Positions 1 through 5,845 of a DNA stretch of 6,687 nucleotides are shown piece after piece; position 1 is the stretch's first letter; each line of letters starts with the position of its first letter. The DNA comes from Rhodopirellula sp. Its GTDB lineage: Bacteria > Planctomycetota > Planctomycetia > Pirellulales > Pirellulaceae. The position numbers were made by a program, and so were the translations under genes. The notes beneath the pieces are model-generated. The model did not search any database. It was not told the DNA's origin and saw only the letters and a list, made by a program, of their open reading frames with translations. The stretch is from NCBI GenBank assembly GCA_003513555.1, contig DOPG01000216.1, positions 1 to 6,687 of the forward strand, in the 5' to 3' direction.

Positions 1-2241
1 AAAGGTGCTGACCCGTCTGACGGTGACGGAGTGCACTTGATTCACCTTGATGGCGTCAGGCTGGCGTCAGTGATCACAGGGGTAGGAGAGTACAAGGGTT
101 TGCAATTCTCGGAGGACGGGTCGAAGTTGGCCTTCCTCACCAACAAGGATGACTACGATGCAGAGACACCATCGTGGAGCTTGCTATTGGCAAACACCCG
201 AGGTGGCGCCGCAAAAAAAATTGCAGGTGAAGGTACTGAGGGGATCCCTTATCAATGGTGGGTGGCGCCTCAGTCGAGTCTCCGTTTTGCAGAGGATGGA
301 ACCCGGCTTTACTTTGATACAGCTCCGATATCCATGGATGTGTTGCAGGAACGCAAGGAAGGGAACGAAGGCGACAAGAAAATGGATGACGAGGCTGACG
401 CCAGCAAAAAAGCAAAGCTGGATCTTTGGCACTGGAAGGACCCACTGTTGCAACCGCAACAATTGCTGCAGGCCGAAACGGAGCGTAAACGTCGCTATCG
501 GGCCGCGTTTGTGTTCAAGAGCAGCAAGGTTGTCCAATTGGCGAACCGTGCCGTTCCGTCGGTTAGCATTGACTACCGGTCCACGGCAAAGGTTGCCGTC
601 GCGAACACAAATCTACCTTATCGCAAGACATTATCCTGGGATTATCCGGGCTATCAGGATGTGTATGTCATCGATCTGGATACAGGTGCACGCGAAAAGG
701 TGCTGGAACGTGTGAAGTGGAACGCTGCGATGTCACCTTTGGGGAAGTACCTCACATGGTTCGACGCGGAACAACGAAAGTGGTTTGCTAAGTCGGTACG
801 AAGCGGGAAGTCAAAAGCCGTGTTGGTCAGCAGAGGAATCCGCTTCCCTCTGCAAGACGAGTTGCACGATACGCCCAACTTAGCGCGTGCCTATGGCAGT
901 GCCGGATGGCTGACCAAAGATGAGGGATTTTTGATTTATGACCGGTATGATCTCTGGAAACTTGATCCGGCGGGAAAACTTCCTGCTGTGTGTGTGACTT
1001 CTGGTGTGGGTCGAAAGCAAAATATTCAGTTTCGGTATCAGCAGTTGGATTCCAGCAAGCCAGCGATCGACCCCACCAGAAAAATGATTCTGTCGGCATT
1101 TCAGACGAAAACCAAGGCAAGCGGGTACTACTCACTGGATCTAAGTGTCAGCGGAGTGGAAAAGGGGAAGGATGCAAAGCCGGCGTTGCGGCGTTTGATC
1201 ATGCTGGACGAGCGGTTATCGGGGCTTGAAAAGGCAAAGCAAAGTGATCGTGTCGTGTTCACTCGCAGCACCTTTCGGCAGTGTCCTGATGTTTGGACAA
1301 GTACTTTGTCGTTTCGAGAGATAAGCCGGGTTAGCAATATCAATCCTCAACAGAAGGATTATTCCTGGGGCACGGCAGAGCTTGTCCATTGGCGTGCGAA
1401 AGATGGGCAAAAGCTCGACGGCATCCTGTTGAAACCCGATGACTTCGACCCTGCGAAGAAATACCCGATGATGGTTTATTTCTATGAACGTAATTCGGAT
1501 AATTTGCATCGGTATTACACCCCAGCTGCAGGGCGTTCGATCATTTGCCACAGTTTTTATGTCAGTCGCGGCTATTTGGTATTCATCCCCGATATTCCAT
1601 ACAAGACTGGGGAGCCCGGACCTAGTGCCGTGAACGCTATTTTGCCTGGAGTAGAGCACTTGGTAACAAAAGGATTCGTTCATAAGGACCGAATCGGCAT
1701 GCAGGGGCATAGTTGGGGAGGCTATCAAACAGCGTACTTGGTAACACAAACCGACATGTTTGCTTGTGCCGAGTCCGGAGCGCCTGTCAGCAACATGACA
1801 AGCGCGTATGGAGGTATCCGCTGGGGCAGCGGGCTGAGCAGAATGTTTCAATACGAACGGACCCAAAGTCGAATCGGTGAAGATTTATGGGCAGCGCGTG
1901 ATAAGTACATAGCTAACTCACCACTGTTTTTTGCAGACCGGGTCAATACACCTCTGTTGATTCTTCACAATGACGAAGATGGCGCTGTACCTTGGTATCA
2001 AGGCATCGAATTGTTCGTTGCGCTTCGTAGGCTGGGCAGACCTGCATGGATGCTCAATTACAATGGTGAGCCACACTGGGTGATGGATGACCACAACCGT
2101 CGTGATTTTGCGACTCGGATGCAGCAGTTCTTCGATCACTACTTGATGGATGCGCCGGAGCCGGAATGGATGGCTGTTGGAATTCCTGCTGTCAAAAAGG
2201 GTGACAGCTTTGGACTGGAATTGCTTGAACCGGAGAAATAA
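1..2241 (+). CDS. S9 family (prolyl oligopeptidase-type) serine peptidase, 5'-truncated by window edge
   Basis: The reading frame is open from base 1 (codons KGADPSDGDG precede the GTG at 31), so the true start lies upstream and the GTG at 31 is probably internal. About 746 residues are visible. The first ~430 contain propeller-like repeats (for example FSEDGSKLAFLT and FAEDGTRLYFDT), as in the PD40/WD40-like N-terminal domain of S9 peptidases. A charged, Lys/Asp/Glu-rich insert sits at about nt 346-420. The C-terminal alpha/beta-hydrolase domain carries the nucleophile motif GHSWGGY (Ser codon 1711-1713), the Asp in HNDEDGAVPW (codon 1978-1980) and the His in NGEPHW (codon 2074-2076), so the triad is complete. 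By family knowledge it cleaves peptides, often after export; a signal peptide cannot be seen because the N-terminus is missing. Homologues are usually longer, consistent with a missing N-terminal piece. The gene stops at TAA 2239-2241. The exact substrate is unknown. Confidence 0.93.
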   Translation, partial: KGADPSDGDGVHLIHLDGVRLASVITGVGEYKGLQFSEDGSKLAFLTNKDDYDAETPSWSLLLANTRGGAAKKIAGEGTEGIPYQWWVAPQSSLRFAEDGTRLYFDTAPISMDVLQERKEGNEGDKKMDDEADASKKAKLDLWHWKDPLLQPQQLLQAETERKRRYRAAFVFKSSKVVQLANRAVPSVSIDYRSTAKVAVANTNLPYRKTLSWDYPGYQDVYVIDLDTGAREKVLERVKWNAAMSPLGKYLTWFDAEQRKWFAKSVRSGKSKAVLVSRGIRFPLQDELHDTPNLARAYGSAGWLTKDEGFLIYDRYDLWKLDPAGKLPAVCVTSGVGRKQNIQFRYQQLDSSKPAIDPTRKMILSAFQTKTKASGYYSLDLSVSGVEKGKDAKPALRRLIMLDERLSGLEKAKQSDRVVFTRSTFRQCPDVWTSTLSFREISRVSNINPQQKDYSWGTAELVHWRAKDGQKLDGILLKPDDFDPAKKYPMMVYFYERNSDNLHRYYTPAAGRSIICHSFYVSRGYLVFIPDIPYKTGEPGPSAVNAILPGVEHLVTKGFVHKDRIGMQGHSWGGYQTAYLVTQTDMFACAESGAPVSNMTSAYGGIRWGSGLSRMFQYERTQSRIGEDLWAARDKYIANSPLFFADRVNTPLLILHNDEDGAVPWYQGIELFVALRRLGRPAWMLNYNGEPHWVMDDHNRRDFATRMQQFFDHYLMDAPEPEWMAVGIPAVKKGDSFGLELLEPEK

Positions 2242-2297
2242 GGCGGATGGGGTGAGGCCCACTTTTAGAGGCAAGCCATAGTGCGAGATCGACCCGT

Positions 2298-2321
2298 TGC
2301 CCGCCGCAAGTCAGGCGGGCA
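2298..2321 (+). terminator. GC-rich hairpin downstream of the S9 peptidase
   Basis: Perfect 8-bp inverted repeat TGCCCGCC (2298-2305) / GGCGGGCA (2314-2321) with an 8-nt loop, starting 57 nt after the peptidase stop codon. No T-run follows, so it is not a canonical intrinsic terminator. It could be a 3'-end-stabilising stem or a terminator working with Rho. A much weaker TGGG/CCCA stem followed by CTTTT lies at 2248-2266. Confidence 0.45.
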
Positions 2322-2374
2322 GGTAGGTGCTTTGCGTCTGCGAGTAGGCTCGTGGGGATGCGATTGGCAAATGC

Positions 2375-2401
2375 GGAGCGTTTGGAGTGCGTGGAGCGGT
2401 G
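2375..2401 (+). repeat. Three tandem 9-nt imperfect repeats (GGAGYG core)
   Basis: The units GGAGCGTTT, GGAGTGCGT and GGAGCGGTG follow one another at exact 9-nt spacing (cores at 2375, 2384 and 2393). They lie in non-coding DNA upstream of gpgS. They could be a small protein-binding array or a chance low-complexity stretch. Confidence 0.4.
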
Positions 2402-2456
2402 TCTGGAACTCGTCAGTTTGTTCAGCAGACTAGGGGTTTTCTTCGCTGCAACTGTT

Positions 2457-2476
2457 GATGAAAGAATTTTTTCGTC
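2457..2476 (+). repeat. AT-rich imperfect inverted repeat
   Basis: GATGAAAGAA (2457-2466) faces TTTTTTCGTC (2467-2476). Allowing G-T pairs, the two halves match along the whole length, which in RNA would give a stem of about 8 bp with a 4-nt loop. Read in the + direction it contains a T6 run in its own 3' arm. Confidence 0.35.
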
Positions 2477-2515
2477 GTGCGAGGGTTGCGGCGAATGTTG
2501 CTGTTCGATGACCGA

Positions 2516-2542
2516 TGCTTCAAGCTAGTTGACTTGAAAGCA
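2516..2542 (+). repeat. Hairpin in the gpgS upstream region
   Basis: TGC-TTCAAG (2516-2524) pairs with CTTGAA-A-GCA (2533-2542): nine base pairs with one bulged A (2539) and an 8-nt loop. It is non-coding and sits upstream of the larger alternative-pairing block at 2597-2660. Confidence 0.4.
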
Positions 2543-2596
2543 CCGTTTTCTTCCTCTTGCAGCGCTTACGGGATGCAAAATCGTCCTTGGCGGTTT

Positions 2597-2660
2597 GGCA
2601 GCGTCTGCTTTGCTTGGGTTGAAGGTGACAGACGGCCGCGAAAGCAAAGCATTTTTCGCG
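2597..2660 (+). promoter_or_regulatory. Candidate attenuator: mutually exclusive hairpins ahead of gpgS
   Basis: Three stems can form. Stem A is a perfect 10-bp repeat TGCTTTGCTT (2606-2615) / AAGCAAAGCA (2642-2651), immediately followed by T5 (2652-2656), with a 26-nt loop: terminator-like. Stem B pairs CGCGAAA (2637-2643) with TTTCGCG (2654-2660) and would hide the T-run. Stem C pairs GGC+CGTCTG (2597-2599, 2602-2607) with CAGACG+GCC (2629-2637). C and B together (apart from sharing base 2637) exclude A, since they use bases 2606-2607, 2642-2643 and part of the U-run. This is the layout of a terminator/antiterminator switch, about 95 nt before the gpgS ATG. The pairing is seen; the regulatory role is inference. 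Confidence 0.4.
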
Positions 2661-2734
2661 TGTTCACCGATGTTCAGGGGCTGTTTGCATGGCTAGTCTG
2701 ACCTGCCTTACGGACATATTCTTTCCTTTGCATT

Positions 2735-2741
2735 GAGGAGG
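2735..2741 (+). promoter_or_regulatory. Ribosome binding site of gpgS
   Basis: GAGGAGG at 2735-2741 is a strong SD match, 12 nt before ATG 2754. It lies inside the first codons of a longer frame starting at TTG 2733, which argues for the ATG as the real start. The SD could pair with TTTCCT at 2722-2727 (six pairs including two G-U). Confidence 0.6.
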
Positions 2742-2753
2742 CGTTTTGATTCC

Positions 2754-3950
2754 ATGCCCGATTTCTATCAACACGATTTGGTCACAACGATTCATGACCT
2801 GCATACTGGAAAGCTGAATCGGCTTGAAGACATGCTGCGTGAGGCCACGCAGCAAAATCCGGTAGGACTTGTGTTACCGGTCACGGCATCAGACATGCGT
2901 GCCGAGTCTTTTGGGCGAATCGTTAATGAACTGTTGGGTGCGGACTACATCGACACAATTGTGATTAGTCTGGGAGTTGCTCCCGAGTTTGGAGACTACC
3001 AGGAGACGATTGAGAAGATCGCACCGTTGGGAGAGCGTGCCAAAGTGCTTTGGACTGACGGGCCTGAGATACAGTCCTTGTATAGCGAATTGATTGATGC
3101 TGGCATCGCTGTGTCGACCCCAGGCAAAGGGCGAAGCGTTTGGACAGCGTTTGGGTACTTGTTGGCTGATCCACGGATCGAAACATTTGTTTTGCATGAT
3201 TGTGACATCGTCGATTATGACCGGTTACTGTTAGCTCGATTGTGTTTACCGATGGTACACCCCGGGTTGGATTTCGAGTTTTGCAAAGCTTATTACGCGA
3301 GAGCCACGGATCGCATGCACGGTAGAGTGGTGAGGCTATTGGTTGCTCCGCTGCTGCGTGCTCTGATGAAAATTTATCCTAACAGCGAGTTCCTGCGTTT
3401 CTTGGGGAGTTTCCGTTATCCTCTTTCTGGTGAGTTTTCGCTAACTCGCAATTTGGCGAGAACAAATCGGATTCCTTCTGATTGGGGACTGGAAGTCGGC
3501 ACCTTGGCAGAGGTTTATCGCAATACTTCGTTGAAACGTGTTTGTCAGACTGACCTATGTAGGCTGTATGAGCACAAGCATCAGGAATTTTCGATTGAGG
3601 AAAAGAACGCTGGATTGATGCGGATGGCCACCGATATTTTGACCACGATTTATCGGACCTTGGCAAGTCAGGGAGTGTTGCTTAGCGATGCGACGTTCAC
3701 GTCATTGCGTGCGTCTTATCGTCGGATGGCGCAGGATTGTATTCGGCAGTACGCAGCGGATGCCGTGATCAATGACCTGTCATTTAATCGTCATGTCGAA
3801 GAGATGTCGATTGATGCATTTGCAGATTGTATTACAACTGCGTCAGAGATCTTTCGAGCGGACCCTCGGGGTGCTGAAGCGATTCCCAATTGGACACGCG
3901 TGCGAGCGGCGTTTCCGGAATTCACTCATAAGCTGCGAGAAACGACTTGA
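2754..3950 (+). CDS. gpgS: Probable glucosyl-3-phosphoglycerate synthase (GT81-like glycosyltransferase)
   Basis: A 398-residue GT-A type glycosyltransferase. Numbered from ATG 2754, the features are: LVLPVTASD near residues 39-47 (start of the nucleotide-binding fold), PGKGRSVWTAFG at 123-134 (a GKG-x-x-x-W motif like the GpgS PGKGEALW), the metal/nucleotide-sugar signature HDCDIVDYD at 148-156 (DxD = Asp149/Asp151), YPLSGEFSLTR at 222-232, DWGLEVGTLAEVYR at 243-256 and EHKHQ at 273-277. This order is typical of GT81. By family knowledge the enzyme transfers glucose from an NDP-glucose to 3-phosphoglycerate; a phosphatase then gives glucosylglycerate, and in Rhodopirellula mannosylglucosylglycerate, a compatible solute. 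No gpgP or mannosyl step gene is adjacent here. The length fits the longer archaeal/planctomycete forms rather than the ~320-residue actinobacterial ones. Another GT81-like sugar transferase is the main alternative. A longer TTG start at 2733 is less likely because it would contain the SD. Confidence 0.78.
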   Translation: MPDFYQHDLVTTIHDLHTGKLNRLEDMLREATQQNPVGLVLPVTASDMRAESFGRIVNELLGADYIDTIVISLGVAPEFGDYQETIEKIAPLGERAKVLWTDGPEIQSLYSELIDAGIAVSTPGKGRSVWTAFGYLLADPRIETFVLHDCDIVDYDRLLLARLCLPMVHPGLDFEFCKAYYARATDRMHGRVVRLLVAPLLRALMKIYPNSEFLRFLGSFRYPLSGEFSLTRNLARTNRIPSDWGLEVGTLAEVYRNTSLKRVCQTDLCRLYEHKHQEFSIEEKNAGLMRMATDILTTIYRTLASQGVLLSDATFTSLRASYRRMAQDCIRQYAADAVINDLSFNRHVEEMSIDAFADCITTASEIFRADPRGAEAIPNWTRVRAAFPEFTHKLRETT

Positions 3951-4040
3951 GCCGCTAGCAGCTACCTTTGGGATTAAGCAGGAGGCATGACGAGCTTTAT
4001 CGCATCGGCGGTTTGGAGGTGTGGCGGCCGCGTCCGTGCC
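3951..4040. other. Convergent gap between gpgS and tsaB
   Basis: Ninety bases between two convergent stop codons. It begins with a near-perfect palindrome, AGC-c-GCTAGC-a-GCT (3950-3963), and holds a NotI-like GCGGCCGC palindrome (4024-4031). No stem with a U-run was found for either direction, so termination here is not explained by a canonical intrinsic terminator. Confidence 0.4.
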
Positions 4041-4775
4041 TCAAGTGGACCGCTGGGTTGCTTTCTCTTCAGCCGCACTTGGCTTGAGATACCGCGGAAC
4101 GAGCATCATGGGATCGCTGAATTGTTGTTGCGACGCAGCTCGGATGGCTAGCAAACCAACACCGATTGCGTCGCATTCTCGGGGCAAAGCGTCTACTGAA
4201 CGGGCGCCCAGCGGCTTTTCATCACCCGTCACGGCGATCGTTTGCAGTTTTTCTTTCAGTTGGGTTTCCCATTGTTCTTGGGGGAGGATTTGGGTTGTCC
4301 CCGGATGCGCTGTCCAGTGCATCGGGATCACAGAGGGATCGGGTAGTAGGGTGCATCGATCAAATTTTCCGACGAACACTTGACCACGGTAAGCATTCAG
4401 GACGGCCCAAATGTGTTGGCACCCGGAATGCTCATGGAGAGCAGCGGCTGCGATGGCTGCGAGTGAGTCGACCGCTACGAGTGGCAATTGTAGAGCGTAA
4501 CACAGCGTTTTTGCCGTTGTAACGCCGATTCTGAGTCCAGTAAAGGATCCGGGACCATCAGCAACGGAGACCATCGAAGGGGGGCAACCTTCCTGTTTGC
4601 ACCAGTCCAGGATCTCTTTCAGGGCTGGTGCGAGGGTCGAAGCAGACCTCTGATCCGGACTTAAGTTCACCTTCCGCATAATGCGTTGACCCCGCAAAAC
4701 TGCCACCGAACCCAATCTTCCTGTGGTTTCGATTGCGACATGGGCGATATCAAGAATGGGGAAATCTGCCGACAA
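4041..4775 (-). CDS. tsaB: tRNA threonylcarbamoyladenosine biosynthesis protein TsaB
   Basis: A 244-residue ASKHA-fold protein of the TsaB/YeaZ family. The N-terminus reads VAIETTGRLGSVAV (residues 13-26), matching the family's first strand-turn region. The hallmark DGPGSFTGLRIGV is at 73-85, followed by VAVDSLAAIAAAA (100-112) and NAYRGQVFVGKF (127-138), which aligns with the usual DARRGEVY-like segment. TsaB is a non-catalytic partner that holds TsaD (with TsaE) in the complex making t6A37 on ANN-decoding tRNAs in the cytoplasm. The start is TTG at 4773-4775: no ATG or GTG lies between the upstream in-frame stop (about 4815) and the conserved core, and no SD is visible. It is convergent with gpgS (90-bp gap) and divergent from the phosphoesterase pair. 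The length is ordinary for the family. Confidence 0.93.
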   Translation of the reverse strand: MSADFPILDIAHVAIETTGRLGSVAVLRGQRIMRKVNLSPDQRSASTLAPALKEILDWCKQEGCPPSMVSVADGPGSFTGLRIGVTTAKTLCYALQLPLVAVDSLAAIAAAALHEHSGCQHIWAVLNAYRGQVFVGKFDRCTLLPDPSVIPMHWTAHPGTTQILPQEQWETQLKEKLQTIAVTGDEKPLGARSVDALPRECDAIGVGLLAIRAASQQQFSDPMMLVPRYLKPSAAEEKATQRST

Positions 4776-4879
4776 CGTCGAGTTGGTGGGATTGCTGTTA
4801 ATTTTTGATTCCCCTTACAATCAGAGTTGTACAAGCAACATTACGGCCCGATGCGGTCCGTCTACATTAGGAAACACCG
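4776..4879. promoter_or_regulatory. Divergent intergenic region with two inverted repeats
   Basis: This 104-bp spacer must hold the promoters for tsaB (left) and the phosphoesterase pair (right). It contains TACAA (4816-4820) / TTGTA (4827-4831) with a 6-nt gap, overlapping the palindrome TTGTACAA (4827-4834). It also contains an imperfect hairpin ACGG-C-CCG (4843-4850) / CGG-T-CCGT (4854-4861) with a 3-nt loop. A weak rightward promoter guess is TTGATT (4805-4810), 17 nt from TGTACA (4828-4833), matching only 3 of 6 -10 consensus bases. Confidence 0.35.
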
Positions 4880-5845
4880 GTGAAGCGAGCGCTCATAAGC
4901 GACATCCACGGCAATCTGGAGGCACTTGAGGCGGTGCTGGCTGATATCCAGCAGGTCTCAGTGGATGAAATCTACTGCCTCGGTGACATCATTGGCTACG
5001 GGCCCAACCCGTGTGAATGCCTCGATCTTGTCATTAAAAATTGTAAAGCCACCATTCTGGGGAATCATGATCAGGCCGCGTTGTTCGACCCGGATGGTTT
5101 TAATCCAATGGCCCTGCAGGCGATCTATTGGACGAGGGATCAATTGGATAACGGTCCTGGTACTCCAGCGATGGTGAATCAGCGCTGGGATTTTCTGGGT
5201 GAACTGCCTCGCCACCTCGACGAAGGCGAGTTCCGCTTTGTTCATGGCTCGCCACGCGATCCTACCAATGAGTACGTTTTTCCTGAGTACGTCTTCGATC
5301 AGCGGAAAATGGAAATTTTGTTTGGTAAAGTCCAAAATTATTGCTTCATGGGGCACACGCACTTACCAGGGGTATTCACCACTCAGTGTGAATTCATCTC
5401 GCCTGATGAATGTGATTACTCCTACACATTTGGCAGGGAAAAGGTGTTGGTCAACGTCGGCAGCGTCGGCCAGCCACGAGACGACGATAATCGATCCTGT
5501 TACGCGATCCTTGATACGGATGCCAAGGTGTTGGAATACAGACGCGTTGAGTACGATATTAACAAGACCTCCAACAAGATCTACGCGATTGCCGATCTGT
5601 CTGATGCTCTAGGTGACCGCCTGAAGCACGGGCGAGGGAATAGTCGCGTCGACTGGCGGTGTTGCCGCTTTGACATCAAAAAGGAGACCTGCGATCTTGC
5701 GGTGACGTACCGGTTGCTGCCTGGATCCGTGTCGGTCACCGCCGCGAGCCGGCGGGATCTTGTCGGGACTCACTTGTCAGCCTCTCTACTTCGTTCGATT
5801 TCTTTGACCGCGTTTCCTGTGACCGCCGAATTTTGTTGTGACTAG
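4880..5845 (+). CDS. Calcineurin-like metallophosphoesterase with abnormal C-terminal extension
   Basis: A 321-residue protein whose first ~252 residues are a complete metallophosphoesterase. Visible metal ligands are Asp8 and His10 (SDIHGN), Asp36 (GDIIGYGP), Asn62-His63 (GNHDQ), His122 (FVHGSP), and His159/His161 (GHTH), plus a conserved NVGSVGQPRDD (192-202). The family cleaves phosphoester or pyrophosphate bonds with a dinuclear metal centre in the cytoplasm; the substrate here is unknown (ApaH-, YfcE- and PP2A-like relatives differ). The start is GTG 4880, with AGGAA at 4869-4873. The paralogue next door ends at the equivalent of residue 252 (LREGR-stop versus LKHGR), whereas here 69 more residues with no family similarity follow. 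A TAG at 5641-5643 lies just after the expected end but in the +2 frame, suggesting a frameshift or stop loss. The stop at 5843-5845 overlaps the next gene by 8 nt. Confidence 0.85.
   Translation: MKRALISDIHGNLEALEAVLADIQQVSVDEIYCLGDIIGYGPNPCECLDLVIKNCKATILGNHDQAALFDPDGFNPMALQAIYWTRDQLDNGPGTPAMVNQRWDFLGELPRHLDEGEFRFVHGSPRDPTNEYVFPEYVFDQRKMEILFGKVQNYCFMGHTHLPGVFTTQCEFISPDECDYSYTFGREKVLVNVGSVGQPRDDDNRSCYAILDTDAKVLEYRRVEYDINKTSNKIYAIADLSDALGDRLKHGRGNSRVDWRCCRFDIKKETCDLAVTYRLLPGSVSVTAASRRDLVGTHLSASLLRSISLTAFPVTAEFCCD
5739..5755 (+). repeat. GC-rich hairpin inside the C-terminal extension
   Basis: Perfect 6-bp inverted repeat CCGCCG (5739-5744) / CGGCGG (5750-5755) with loop CGAGC, no T-run after it. 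It sits about 84 bp upstream of the second phosphoesterase, within the part of the first gene that lacks family similarity, and would suit a former intergenic region. Confidence 0.45.

Larger units (their letters stand above)
2242..2732. other. Intergenic region without a supported gene
   Basis: About 490 bases between the peptidase stop and the gpgS leader end. It holds the GC hairpin at 2298-2321, a 9-nt triple repeat at 2375-2401, and a series of inverted repeats from 2457 to 2660. The only notable open frame (2477-2701, GTG start, 74 codons) has no SD, no recognisable domain and runs through the hairpins, so I do not call it. No convincing -35/-10 promoter pair was found; TTGACT at 2529-2534 has no matching -10 at the usual distance. 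Confidence 0.6.

Noticed and set aside
149..715. 188-codon plus-strand frame inside the peptidase gene
   Set aside because: Out-of-frame shadow of the peptidase; Arg/Cys/Trp-rich composition with no domain.
1216..1866. Long minus-strand frame (216 codons) inside the peptidase gene
   Set aside because: It lies antisense to the conserved S9 catalytic domain and encodes no recognisable motif; a shadow frame.
2529..2557. Sigma-70 promoter suggested by TTGACT at 2529
   Set aside because: At 17-nt spacing the -10 would be TCCTCT, which does not resemble TATAAT; the TTGACT is also part of a hairpin arm.
2597..2610. Sigma-54 type promoter suggested by TGGCAG...TTTGC
   Set aside because: The GG-to-GC spacing does not fit the required -24/-12 distance.
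2477..2701. 74-codon frame starting at GTG in the peptidase-gpgS gap
   Set aside because: No SD, no recognisable domain, and it runs through all the alternative hairpins; better explained as chance frame in a structured leader.
2733..2753. Longer gpgS start at TTG 2733
   Set aside because: The SD (2735-2741) would fall within the first three codons; ATG 2754 is properly placed after it.
4024..4031. GCGGCCGC palindrome between gpgS and tsaB
   Set aside because: A single GC-rich 8-mer in a short spacer; no loop, no repeat partner and no evidence of function.
3987..4151. 54-codon frame at ATG 3987 right after a perfect AGGAGG (3980-3985)
   Set aside because: The SD is only 1 nt from the ATG, and most of the frame is antisense to the 3' end of tsaB.
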